The notes beneath the pieces were generated by a model, which searched no databases, was not told the DNA's origin, and worked only from the letters and a program-made list of their open reading frames with translations. The position numbers and the translations under genes were made by a program. A stretch of DNA of 64,000 nucleotides from CAYZJV01 sp964478945 (GTDB lineage: Bacteria; Spirochaetota; Spirochaetia; Sphaerochaetales; Sphaerochaetaceae), in NCBI GenBank assembly GCA_964478945.1, contig CAYZJV010000003.1, positions 1 through 64,000 on the forward strand. The letters are read 5' to 3'. Positions 33,170 to 41,644 of the stretch are shown here, piece after piece. Position 1 is the stretch's first letter, and the number at the start of each line of letters is the position of its first letter.

Positions 33170-34423
33170 TCAGGAGGAGACGACAATTCTGAAATACCGT
33201 TTTTTCCCGGCCCGCAGAATCATCTCGTCCTGCTCAGCCCAAGATGCGTCGACTATCTGCTTCACATCCTCGACTTTTCTATCCTGTATGGTGGCCCCAC
33301 CCTGTTGTATGAGGCGTCTAGCATCTGAATTGGTGGTACACAAATCGGTCATAGCGAACAATTCGACCGCTCCGATTCCCTGCTCCAATACACTTCGTTG
33401 GATGGTGAGGGAGGGAAGCCCTTCCCTCGCATCAGATGAAAGTCCACCCTTGAACATCGATTTGGCGGCATCGCGGGCCTTATTGGCCTCCTCCTCTCCA
33501 TGGATGATCTTCGTCTGCTCGTAGGCCAACCTCTCCTTCGCATCATTGATGTTCACCGCAGGATCTTCATAACCGGCGATCTCCTCCAAATCAAGAAAGG
33601 TGAAAAGTTTCATGAAACGGATGACATCGGCATCATTCACATTTCGCCAATACTGGTAGAAATCGTACGGGCTGAACATCTCGGGGTCAAGGAAGACCGC
33701 ACCCTTCTCACTCTTACCCATCTTGTGTCCATCGGCACGAGTGATCAAATTGAAGGTAAGACCATAGCACTCGGCACTCTCCACCTTGCGGATAAGTTCT
33801 ATGCCTGCCACGATGTTCCCCCACTGGTCGTCACCACCGATCTGCAATCGACAACCTTGGTCACGATAGAGGGTAAGGAAATCGAAGGATTGCAGCAATT
33901 GATAGTTGAATTCGATGAATGAAAGTCCACGTTCCAACCGCTGTTTATAGCTTTCGAAGGTAAGCATCCTATTGACTGAGAAATGTTTCCCGATGTCCCG
34001 CAGGAACTCGATATAGTTCAGTCCGCCGAGCCAATCATAGTTGTTGAGCATGATGGCCTTGCCCTTATCGGATCCTTCGGTGGCTGTAAAGTCGACCACT
34101 GTCCCCAATTGCTTCTTGAGCGAAGCGCTGTTTCGTCGGATCTGTTCGATGGTGAGCATCTTGCGCATCTCGCTTTTACCCGAAGGATCTCCAATCATCG
34201 AAGTTCCTCCCCCAACAAGCGCGATTGGATTGTGCCCCGCTTCTTGAAGATGATGCATGGCGAAAAAGGGAACCATGTGACCGATATGGATGCTCTTCCC
34301 CGTGGGGTCGACCCCCACATAGAAGGTGACCGGACCCTCGTCCATGAGCGCGCCGAGCCCCTCGTAATCGGTACACTGCTTGATGAATCCACGATCCTGT
34401 AATACCTGCAAGGCCTTGTTCAT
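33170..34423 (-). CDS. tyrS: Tyrosyl-tRNA synthetase
   Basis: Class I synthetase that charges tRNA-Tyr, 417 aa. Seen: FYVGVDPTGKSIHIGHMVPF with the HIGH motif, cut to GVDPTGKSIHIGHMVPF, then GGGTSMIGDPSGKSEMR, QIGGDDQWGNIVAGIEL, the KMSKS variant KMGKSEKGAVFLD, and a C-terminal S4 RNA-binding domain (SDARRLIQQGGATIQDRKVED, partly shown). The start follows AAGGGG; longer in-frame extensions are unlike the family. It follows glyS by 16 bases in a three-synthetase operon. Confidence 0.96.
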   Translation of the reverse strand: MNKALQVLQDRGFIKQCTDYEGLGALMDEGPVTFYVGVDPTGKSIHIGHMVPFFAMHHLQEAGHNPIALVGGGTSMIGDPSGKSEMRKMLTIEQIRRNSASLKKQLGTVVDFTATEGSDKGKAIMLNNYDWLGGLNYIEFLRDIGKHFSVNRMLTFESYKQRLERGLSFIEFNYQLLQSFDFLTLYRDQGCRLQIGGDDQWGNIVAGIELIRKVESAECYGLTFNLITRADGHKMGKSEKGAVFLDPEMFSPYDFYQYWRNVNDADVIRFMKLFTFLDLEEIAGYEDPAVNINDAKERLAYEQTKIIHGEEEANKARDAAKSMFKGGLSSDAREGLPSLTIQRSVLEQGIGAVELFAMTDLCTTNSDARRLIQQGGATIQDRKVEDVKQIVDASWAEQDEMILRAGKKRYFRIVVSS

Positions 34424-34439
34424 GCCATCGATCCCCTTA

Positions 34440-35768
34440 TTATTGTCGTTTGTAATCTTTCGTCGCCTTCTTGATGGTGGCGACCAAATCGGAGATCGAC
34501 ACACGCACCTGCTCCATCGAATCCCTGAATCTGAGGGTCACCGTGTCATCATCCAAGGTTTGGTAATCGACGGTCACGCAATAGGGTGTGCCGATTTCAT
34601 CCATTCGGCGATACCTGCGTCCGATCGCTCCGCTCTGATCGTAGAATGTGGCGAAATCCTCCCTCAACCCATGTTCAAGTCGGGTTGCGAATTCATCGAT
34701 CCCATCCTTCTTCACCAACGGCAGCACCGCAACGGTAACCGGTGCGATGGATGGATGGAAATGAAGTACGGTCCTCACATCTCCACCCTCGAGCTCCTGT
34801 TCCTCATAGGCATCAGAAAGAACCATGAGCACATTCCTCGTCAATCCGGCCGAGGTTTCCACGACATACGGGACGTACCTCTCCTTGGTCTCCTGCTCAA
34901 GATAGGTGAGATCCTTGCCACTGAACTTCTGGTGCTGGGTAAGGTCGTAGTCGGTGCGGTTGTGCACTCCTTCGAGTTCCTGCCATCCCATGGGAAAATC
35001 GAACTGGATATCGTAGGCATCCTTGGCATAGAACGCCAGTTCATCCTCTCCATGGCGATGCCATCTGAGCGATTCGGGCTTGATCCCCATCTTATGGTAG
35101 AACGCCATCCTCTGGTCTCTCCAGAACGAGAACCAATGTTCGTCCGAACCAGGTTTGCAGAAGTACTGCATTTCCATCTGCTCGAATTCACAGGAGCGGA
35201 AGATGAAGTTCTTCGTGGTGATTTCGTTGCGGAACGACTTTCCCACCTGGGCGATGCCGAATGGAATCTTTACCCGGCTGCTTTGCACCACGTTCTTGAA
35301 ATCGGCATAGATGCCCTGTGCAGTCTCCGGTCTCAGGTAGATCACCGAGGACGCATCATGCACCGCACCGATGTGGGTTGAGAACATGAGGTTGAAATTC
35401 CTCGGCTCGGTGAACGAGCCCTTTGTGCCGCAGTTGGGGCAAGCGGCTTCGAGATCGATCTGATCGGCTCTGAAACGGCTCTTGCACTGCTTGCAATCGA
35501 CCATGGGGTCGGTAAAATTGGAAACGTGTCCACTGGCTTCCCATACCTTGGGATGCATGAGGATCGACGCATCGAGACCGACGATATTGTCGTGCATTTG
35601 CGTCATTTCCTTCCACCAGAAGTCCCGGATATTGTTCTTCAGTTGGACACCGAGAGGACCATAGTCCCAAGCCCCGGTAAGCCCGCCATATATCTCACTC
35701 GATTGGAAAATGAATCCACGTCTCTTGCAGAGAGAGACCAACTTGTCCATGGTAGTAGTTTCAGCCAT
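34440..35768 (-). CDS. glyQS: Glycyl-tRNA synthetase (alpha2 type)
   Basis: Class II synthetase, 442 aa, of the homodimeric type shared with archaea and eukaryotes rather than the bacterial alpha2beta2 form. Seen: RRGFIFQSSEIYGGLTGAWDYGPLG, cut to FQSSEIYGGLTGAWDYGPLG, a zinc-binding CKQCKSRFRAD...CPNCG, motif 2 FRNEITTKNFIFRSCEFEQME, cut to FRNEITTKNFIFRSCEFEQ, and a C-terminal anticodon domain (VTVAVLPLVKKDG). The ATG overlaps the gltX stop by one base (TAATG). Confidence 0.95.
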   Translation of the reverse strand: MAETTTMDKLVSLCKRRGFIFQSSEIYGGLTGAWDYGPLGVQLKNNIRDFWWKEMTQMHDNIVGLDASILMHPKVWEASGHVSNFTDPMVDCKQCKSRFRADQIDLEAACPNCGTKGSFTEPRNFNLMFSTHIGAVHDASSVIYLRPETAQGIYADFKNVVQSSRVKIPFGIAQVGKSFRNEITTKNFIFRSCEFEQMEMQYFCKPGSDEHWFSFWRDQRMAFYHKMGIKPESLRWHRHGEDELAFYAKDAYDIQFDFPMGWQELEGVHNRTDYDLTQHQKFSGKDLTYLEQETKERYVPYVVETSAGLTRNVLMVLSDAYEEQELEGGDVRTVLHFHPSIAPVTVAVLPLVKKDGIDEFATRLEHGLREDFATFYDQSGAIGRRYRRMDEIGTPYCVTVDYQTLDDDTVTLRFRDSMEQVRVSISDLVATIKKATKDYKRQ

Positions 35769-37246
35769 TATGCAACCTCGTTTTTCAGCGTAGAGATAGC
35801 CCTATCGATTCGGATAAGGGCGGTTTCAAGACCAAGTACACGGATGGAATCGAACAGGGGAGGACTTACCGAACTCCCGGTGACCGCGACCCGAATGGGC
35901 ATGAAGACGCCATTCACCTTCACACCGAGTTCGTTCGCCAGCGCCACCAACGCCTCCTCAATGGATTCGTCACCCTTTTCCTCCAATTCACCTAGGAGGG
36001 GACGCACACGTTCCAACACGTGCAATGTGGTCGCGGCATCCTGTTTCTTCGGCAATAGCGAGGCAACCTCGGGTACTTCGATATCGGTGAAGAGGAATCT
36101 GCTCATATCCACCACATCGGATAGCACCTTGAGTCGCTCCTTCACGATCGGGACCAGAGCGCCGACCTTGTCCATGTCCTCTCCGGTGGGCTCATTCTCG
36201 ATGAACCCCTCCCTTTTCAAGTAGGGTAGCAATAGATCGGTCAGTTCTTCATCACTTTTCTGTCTGATGTACATCCCATTGTACCAATCGAGTTTCTTGT
36301 AGTCGAAGACACCGGGGGCTTTGTTGATCTTTTCCAGTGAGAAGAGTTCGCACAACTCGTCCTTGGTGAAGAATTCCCGTTCTCCGTCATACGACCAACC
36401 CACCATGCTCACATAGTTGGTGAGGGCTTCGGGCAAATACCCCTTCTCCCTGAAGTCACGCACGGCGGTGGATCCATGTCGTTTGGAAAGTTTTTGTCCG
36501 TCCTTGCCCATCACCATGGGCAAATGGCAGTAAACGGGAGGTTCCCACCCGAACGCTTCATAGAGCAGTACATGCAGTGGACCGGAGGGGATCCATTCCT
36601 GGGCCCGCATGATATGGGTGATGCCCATGAGGTGGTCGTCGATCACATTCGCCAGATGGTAGGTGGGAAACCCATCCGACTTGAGCAGGATCGGATCGGG
36701 ATTCACATCACTGTTCCTTCTGGTGATATCACCCATGAGCACATCATGAAAGGTCGTCTTGCCCTCAAGTGGTACCATGAGCCTCACCACCGAAGGGAGA
36801 CCCTGTGTTTCCAACTCGGCCCTCTCTGTGTCGGTAAGGTTCCTGCAATGCCTATCGTATCCCTGCTGTTTCGCTTTTTCGGCTACTTGGGTCTCCCTCA
36901 ACGCTTCCAAACGTTCGGGTGTACAGTAGCAACGATACGCCTTGCCGTCTTCGATCAACTTCGCAGCGAATTTTTGATAGAGGGAAAAGCGCTCGCTTTG
37001 CACATAGGGACCACGATCACCACCCACCAAAGGACCTTCATCCCATTCGACACCAAGCCATTCGAGGGTTTCATAGAGGTCTTGTAGAGCTGCATCCGTA
37101 GACCGCTCCCTGTCGGTATCCTCGACACGCAAAATGAACGTACCCTTCTGGGCACGGGCAAAGAAATAGTTGAACAATGCGGTCCTTACACCACCGATAT
37201 GTTGCAAACCGGTGGGAGACGGCGCGTAACGCACACGTACACTCAT
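35768..37246 (-). CDS. gltX: Glutamyl-tRNA synthetase
   Basis: Class I synthetase, 492 aa. Seen: RYAPSPTGLQHIGGVRTALF (HIGH motif), ILRVEDTDRERS, YRCYCTPERLEALRE, PILLKSDGFPTYHLANVIDD, cut to KSDGFPTYHLANVIDD, RAQEWIPSGPLHVLL and KLSKRHGSTAVRDF (KMSKS). The start at 37246 follows CAGGAGG; 86 further upstream residues in frame have no family match. It heads the gltX-glyQS-tyrS cluster. Whether it also charges tRNA-Gln cannot be told, as no GlnRS or GatCAB lies in the window. Confidence 0.96.
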   Translation of the reverse strand: MSVRVRYAPSPTGLQHIGGVRTALFNYFFARAQKGTFILRVEDTDRERSTDAALQDLYETLEWLGVEWDEGPLVGGDRGPYVQSERFSLYQKFAAKLIEDGKAYRCYCTPERLEALRETQVAEKAKQQGYDRHCRNLTDTERAELETQGLPSVVRLMVPLEGKTTFHDVLMGDITRRNSDVNPDPILLKSDGFPTYHLANVIDDHLMGITHIMRAQEWIPSGPLHVLLYEAFGWEPPVYCHLPMVMGKDGQKLSKRHGSTAVRDFREKGYLPEALTNYVSMVGWSYDGEREFFTKDELCELFSLEKINKAPGVFDYKKLDWYNGMYIRQKSDEELTDLLLPYLKREGFIENEPTGEDMDKVGALVPIVKERLKVLSDVVDMSRFLFTDIEVPEVASLLPKKQDAATTLHVLERVRPLLGELEEKGDESIEEALVALANELGVKVNGVFMPIRVAVTGSSVSPPLFDSIRVLGLETALIRIDRAISTLKNEVA

Positions 37247-37331
37247 TGGGAAACGTCCTCCTGTACCGGAAAAGTGGGACCCGGTGGTTACAGTTTTAGT
37301 ACAAATCGGAAAAAGTGGCAACAGCCCGCAC

Positions 37332-38114
37332 TCATTGCGAGAGCCACCATATGGTCCTCTCCATCGCGGTTTCACGTGCTTCTTGATCGATATCGTAGGG
37401 AATGAGGTGGGTGGCCTGTTCCAAGTGGAGCCATTCATTCGTACCGGAGCCGGTATCCACCACCAGGTGCCCCACATCCTTATGCACAACCTGGTCCTGA
37501 CCACCAGTGATCACGAGCATGTCGGTGGATGTTTCCTGGAGAAGTGAGACCGCTTCACGTCGAAGCAGCTCGAGTTGGCGAATTTGCTTGGGATACAACC
37601 AGCTCCAGTACTCCTTTCCAAGGAAGGCGTCGTCGTCGGGATCACGATCATCGAAGAACGGATATCTTGGATCGCTCTGCCAAGGTTGTGGTCTTCGCTT
37701 GATGAAAAGGGATACGATGGAAACCAGAGTGAAAGGCAAGGATGGGATCAACAACGCCGGAGCATACAGTACCGTTCTCCGGATCCCGTACCGCTTGGAA
37801 AGTATTGTCGCTATCGCGCCACCCATGGAATGTCCCACCAGGAACACTTCGCCATAGGCACCCATGGCATCCACCACAGCCCGTTCGGCCTCACCGATCC
37901 AATCATTTCGGGTGGTTCCCATGAAATCCCTGCCGTTGGTTCCATGTCCGGGATAACGCGGAACAAACACATCGAAACCCGCTTCATACAAACGCTGCGC
38001 AGGCAAAGCCAACTCCCCGGGATACCCCATATATCCGTGGAGACAGACCACCGCCCTATCGGAGGCCTCTTCATGTACCGCTCGAATCGGTCGGGCGCAG
38101 GCACGTACTTCCAT
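37332..38114 (-). CDS. Alpha/beta hydrolase (monoacylglycerol lipase/esterase-like)
   Basis: 260 aa serine hydrolase. Seen: the oxyanion region CLHGYMGYPGEL, PRYPGHGTNG, the nucleophile elbow GHSMGGAIA, the Asp region ITGGQDQVV, and the His region ATHLIPYD, so the Ser-Asp-His triad is intact. It resembles carboxylesterase/monoacylglycerol lipase proteins that act on short acyl esters. The ATG follows GGAGG by 7 bases. It is 11 bases after the seven-TM regulator gene and is the last gene of the RloAB-like operon. Its part in that system is unknown; a membrane-lipid or acyl-ester target is one possibility. Confidence 0.82.
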   Translation of the reverse strand: MEVRACARPIRAVHEEASDRAVVCLHGYMGYPGELALPAQRLYEAGFDVFVPRYPGHGTNGRDFMGTTRNDWIGEAERAVVDAMGAYGEVFLVGHSMGGAIATILSKRYGIRRTVLYAPALLIPSLPFTLVSIVSLFIKRRPQPWQSDPRYPFFDDRDPDDDAFLGKEYWSWLYPKQIRQLELLRREAVSLLQETSTDMLVITGGQDQVVHKDVGHLVVDTGSGTNEWLHLEQATHLIPYDIDQEARETAMERTIWWLSQ

Positions 38115-38125
38115 CACTTCACCTC

Positions 38126-39010
38126 CTACCCTTCTCCCAACACATTCAGCAAATCTATTCTGCTGCGAACTTTCGTCTTGGAGAATATGTTTGCGACATG
38201 ATTGTTGACCGTGTTCACCGATATGTCAAGTTCCGCAGCGATCTCCTTGTTGGTCAGCCCCTCCTTTATGAGTTTCACCACCGAAAACTCCCGCTCGGTG
38301 ATATGGTATTTCTCCACATTCGCGAAGGTAAGCTCGGCGTTGGGGGCATGAGGCATGCGTTTGAAGTAGATGAACAGATAGACAAGAATAATCACACTGA
38401 AGGACATGAAGTAGATGGGATAGGTGATGTAGCGGCCTTCAGGCATGATGAAACCAAGAATGAGCAGAGGAATCATTACGAACGAAAGGATGATGATTGC
38501 CTTGCTCACCGTCCTCACATCGGGTTGGGTGATGGTCTTGAGATTCTTGATCACCACACCGATGCAAAAGAACAACGTACCCACGAACACCAACATCATC
38601 GAAGTCTGCAACACCCAAATCGAATGGAAGATGATGTGGAGTACGGAGAGGGCCATATAGATGACGGCAAGGATCGTGAATATGATGCGATAGGGATTTC
38701 TCCATGGTTGGGCAATGATCCACGTGGTGAAATAGGGTACGAACAGTACAAGGAAGCTCACATTCGCCGCCAACAATCCCTGGATCACGATATTTGTGAC
38801 GAAAGCCACGGTATCGCCAAGGAACACATCCACAAAGACCTTGAGGACCTGGAGCACCATCACCAGCAACAACGATACATGGAATACTATGAATGATTTG
38901 GTCCATTCATAATTCTCACGCAAATGGAACACCACAGAAAGCACGAGGGTCATGCATCCTGTGGCGAATGCGAACATGTAGAGAAGTATGGTGAGCCCTT
39001 GGCCGATCAT
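38126..39010 (-). CDS. Seven-TM membrane protein with C-terminal LuxR-type helix-turn-helix
   Basis: 294 aa. Seven hydrophobic segments fill about residues 5-225. Residues about 235-290 form a LuxR/GerE DNA-binding domain: YHITEREFSVVKLIKEGLTN, KEIAAELDISVNTVNNHVAN, IFSKTKVRSRIDLLNVLG. It is a membrane-tethered transcription regulator without receiver or kinase domains, so it may sense a membrane or lipophilic signal directly. It starts 1 base after the RloB-like stop and ends 11 bases before the hydrolase gene, so it is within this operon. The family of such regulators is known but poorly characterised; the ligand and target promoters are unknown. Confidence 0.85.
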   Translation of the reverse strand: MIGQGLTILLYMFAFATGCMTLVLSVVFHLRENYEWTKSFIVFHVSLLLVMVLQVLKVFVDVFLGDTVAFVTNIVIQGLLAANVSFLVLFVPYFTTWIIAQPWRNPYRIIFTILAVIYMALSVLHIIFHSIWVLQTSMMLVFVGTLFFCIGVVIKNLKTITQPDVRTVSKAIIILSFVMIPLLILGFIMPEGRYITYPIYFMSFSVIILVYLFIYFKRMPHAPNAELTFANVEKYHITEREFSVVKLIKEGLTNKEIAAELDISVNTVNNHVANIFSKTKVRSRIDLLNVLGEG

Positions 39011-39011
39011 C

Positions 39012-39656
39012 TCAGGAATTCTTCAGGCCGATAAGCTTCTGATTGTGCGACATATCGGCGGTTCCGCAGATATCGGCAATTTCATTGAGCAATTTTGTAA
39101 TGTTCACCGGCGGCAATCCTCCCGAACGCTGCTGGGCAAGAGAGTTGTAGTTTCCCGCATTGACCGCAGCCTGGGCCTTCCCGCCGAAGAGCTTGAGGTG
39201 GAGTGAAGCACCCTCGTTCAGCAAATACGACGGTTCGCTGGAGAAATTTGGAAAGACACCTGCAAGGGTCCGTTCGATGGTTGCCTCGTCACCGATCGGC
39301 ATCCTCGGGCTCTGCAGATGCAGCAAGTACCACAAAGCGATACCAGGATTGGTCCATGCGAGCTGCACCTTCTTTTTTCCAGCCAGTTCAATCGCCATCC
39401 GCACCTGTTGGGAATCCACTCCCATCGATTCGAAACCGAATACACACCAGGTACTGTCGAACCGACCTTTCACCCTGGCCTTGTAGGCCTCCTTGACCAA
39501 ATCCTCGAGCGTCTGGGCATCCTGGGCCCATAACACTGTCATATTGGTATAACGGCAATCCTTGCGCATCTGGGAGAAATAGAGCGACTCGGATTCCGAA
39601 GCGGTGACTACGAGCAAGGTCTTGCGCGGTTTTTCATTTTGTTTCTTGCGTTTCAT
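39012..39656 (-). CDS. RloB/AbiLii-like protein with altered catalytic residues
   Basis: 214 aa, similar in layout to RloB-domain proteins of RloAB/AbiL phage-resistance pairs, whose fold resembles a Toprim nuclease. Aligned from memory of the family, the first acidic motif (IVCEGEKTE-like) reads VVTASESESLYF. The DxD strand (VWVVFDRDD-like) reads TWCVFGFES, and the SNPCFELWLLLH-like strand reads TNPGIALWYLLH. The frame and hydrophobic pattern persist while the acidic residues are mostly lost, which suggests a non-nuclease role. The N-terminus is very basic (MKRKKQNEKPRK). The start at 39656 is 1 base after the ATPase stop, with AGGAG upstream. Confidence 0.72.
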   Translation of the reverse strand: MKRKKQNEKPRKTLLVVTASESESLYFSQMRKDCRYTNMTVLWAQDAQTLEDLVKEAYKARVKGRFDSTWCVFGFESMGVDSQQVRMAIELAGKKKVQLAWTNPGIALWYLLHLQSPRMPIGDEATIERTLAGVFPNFSSEPSYLLNEGASLHLKLFGGKAQAAVNAGNYNSLAQQRSGGLPPVNITKLLNEIADICGTADMSHNQKLIGLKNS

Positions 39657-39657
39657 T

Positions 39658-40893
39658 TCACTGCTCCTTTGCTTCCGTATCGACGAATTTGAATTCACTG
39701 GTGATCGGGAGTGCTCCGTATGAACCATTGAGGTAGTACTGCCCGGTCAAATCCTGTTTTGCCTTGGAGAACTTGAAATCGGCCAAACTGTAGTAGATGG
39801 TTGCCGAATCCGAACTCTTTTGGGCAAACCACACTGCATCACGTCTCAATACACCATCCTTCAGCAGTGAAGGATTGCAATCGACTGCCATCAGCTGGGA
39901 TCCATGGGTATGGTTGTTCGCTTCGAAGACCCCCACCACATGTTCCAGTGCATAGGGATGCAGCAACATGCCGAAATCATCGATCACCAGTGTACGCTTG
40001 ACGGTGAAACTTTCGAACATCGCCATCGCGATCGATGTGAGACGTCTCAAACTCAACGATTCGTTGGAGAAATAGGAAGCGTAATGTTGGGTCACGTTCG
40101 TATGGACGAAAATGAGCCTATCCTCTTGGAAACGCACATCCCTGATATCCGTGATATCGACACTCCACAAGAAATCGATCAGCATCTTCTTCCAGGAAGG
40201 GTGACGTTTCAATTGTTCAACGATGATCTTTTCGCTTGCGGTGGAAAGTCCGAACGGCAACAACATCAACTCCTCACTGAACCAATTGTAGATGGGCTCC
40301 AAGGTGCTGCTCCCTTTTCTCGCCGCAGCGGCAAGATAGGTGTGGTTGTGGGGTACTTTTCCCACCAATCGTTTCTTTTCTCCACGGAACATCTTTCCCC
40401 ATCTGAACTTGTATTCGAGTTCATCGGCATTCCCATCGACAAGCTTACGTTCGAACATCAATTTGCGCGAACGTCCCACATAGTAGTGGTAGGACTCCTC
40501 GTAGATCTTCTCCCGATCGGCCACCAGCGAATATTTGCCGATCAACGCATGTCCGGTCTCCTCATCGGTACCCAGTACCAATTCGACCATAAGATCGGCA
40601 GGCTTCCCTTTTTCATCCGAATAGGCAAATGCGGTACCGGATAGGAGTTGAAGAGGGTTCTCCATCTCGAAATCGGCGGTTATGATCGCCTTGAGCGCTT
40701 CGAGAGCCCTCACGAAGGTGCTCTTTCCCGCACCATTGGGACCAATGATGGCCAAGGTTTTGATGACATTCAGTCGATCGCTCACCTGTACGATCTTTTC
40801 CTCGGACAGCCGATTGTCCTTGACTGCTTCGAATGAGATCGTCTGTGAGTCACGTACTGAACGAAAGTTTGAAATCGTCATGTCCAGCAGCAT
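39658..40893 (-). CDS. RloA/AbiLi-like AAA ATPase with degenerate catalytic motifs
   Basis: 411 aa SMC-like ATPase of the AAA_21 group. Walker A GPNGAGKST (residues 51-59) is intact. The signature region reads ESLSLRRL, where family members have ESDGTRRL. Walker B is LVIDDFGMLLHP, with Asp in place of the usual Glu. The switch region reads QLMAVDCNPSLL, where relatives have a TTHD-like motif, so the His is missing. The C-terminus (RRDAVWFAQKSSDSATIYYSLADF in part; GSYGALP) is strongly RloA-like. ATP binding is likely; efficient hydrolysis is doubtful. The start follows AGGGGGG. It lies 22 bases after the PHP phosphatase gene and 1 base before the RloB-like gene. Confidence 0.75.
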   Translation of the reverse strand: MLLDMTISNFRSVRDSQTISFEAVKDNRLSEEKIVQVSDRLNVIKTLAIIGPNGAGKSTFVRALEALKAIITADFEMENPLQLLSGTAFAYSDEKGKPADLMVELVLGTDEETGHALIGKYSLVADREKIYEESYHYYVGRSRKLMFERKLVDGNADELEYKFRWGKMFRGEKKRLVGKVPHNHTYLAAAARKGSSTLEPIYNWFSEELMLLPFGLSTASEKIIVEQLKRHPSWKKMLIDFLWSVDITDIRDVRFQEDRLIFVHTNVTQHYASYFSNESLSLRRLTSIAMAMFESFTVKRTLVIDDFGMLLHPYALEHVVGVFEANNHTHGSQLMAVDCNPSLLKDGVLRRDAVWFAQKSSDSATIYYSLADFKFSKAKQDLTGQYYLNGSYGALPITSEFKFVDTEAKEQ

Positions 40894-40915
40894 ATATCCC
40901 CCCTGTTGAAACTAA

Positions 40916-41551
40916 CTAACGGAATAATTTTTCCATTCTTTGTAAAATCATAGGATGCGACTTGAAGGCGGAAGCCAATCTTGCGGGCAATTGCTCGTCG
41001 CCATGGTTGTCTCCCGCAATGATGTCCACCATATCGAGTTTGAGGAACCGATCGACACCACCTGCTTCCATCCCATCCACATTGCATTGGAAGAAGACTC
41101 CGATCTCCCGTAATTTTCTCGCCATCGCACCATCTTCGATGAACCATCGATACCGTTCTATATGGGCAAGTATGACATATAGCCCACGTTTGCGCAGCGA
41201 ATAGGCATGGTTGAGAAGGAACAGCGGTTCGGTGCTCGCATCCACCTCGATCAATACATAATTCTTGAAGAACGGCAGCACTTGGGGATCCACTGCCCCT
41301 CCCACATAGGTTTCACTGCCGAGGATGAGCTCCACTCCCATGGCTTGGGCCTCGCCGCGGGCCCAATCGTACATCGTGCGTATGTGCTTCGTTCTGGTGG
41401 TGACCTGGGGATTGTAGAGGTGGGGAGTCACGACCACACGATCGAATCCCTCGCGGGCATACGCATGGAGTACCTTGAGACAAGAATCCTTCGATTGCAC
41501 ACCATCGTCCACAAATGGCAACAAATGTGAATGGCATTCAACAAAACCCAT
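40916..41551 (-). CDS. CpsB/CapC-type PHP-domain phosphatase
   Basis: 211 aa PHP-domain protein of the tyrosine phosphatase CpsB/YwqE group. The metal motifs are intact: ECHSHLLPFVDDG (HxH), VVVTPHLYNPQV, ILGSETYVGG, VILAHIERYRW and IAGDNHGD. Such phosphatases usually act on tyrosine kinases that control capsule or exopolysaccharide export, but no such kinase or polysaccharide gene is nearby. The start at 41551 follows AGAGG. A perfect -10 box TATAAT lies about 18 bases upstream, making it the first gene of the five-gene RloAB-like operon. Confidence 0.78.
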   Translation of the reverse strand: MGFVECHSHLLPFVDDGVQSKDSCLKVLHAYAREGFDRVVVTPHLYNPQVTTRTKHIRTMYDWARGEAQAMGVELILGSETYVGGAVDPQVLPFFKNYVLIEVDASTEPLFLLNHAYSLRKRGLYVILAHIERYRWFIEDGAMARKLREIGVFFQCNVDGMEAGGVDRFLKLDMVDIIAGDNHGDEQLPARLASAFKSHPMILQRMEKLFR

Positions 41552-41568
41552 CACCAACCTCTTTCTCG

Positions 41569-41574
41569 ATTATA
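41569..41574 (-). promoter_or_regulatory. -10 box of the RloAB-like operon
   Basis: TATAAT, a perfect -10 hexamer on the minus strand, ends 17 bases before the PHP phosphatase ATG. The -35 region at 17-base spacing reads TATACC and is weak, so an activator may be needed. No hairpin separates it from cobO upstream. Confidence 0.45.
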
Positions 41575-41644
41575 CCCTGTTTGGATGAATTGGTATACAT
41601 AAAAGACAGCATTATTTCATTTCAGGCTTTGATTGCTTGTATCT

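Noticed and set aside
37332..41551. Calling the RloAB-like pair an intact AbiL phage-defence system
   Set aside because: Catalytic motifs in both proteins are altered, so defence activity cannot be claimed from homology.
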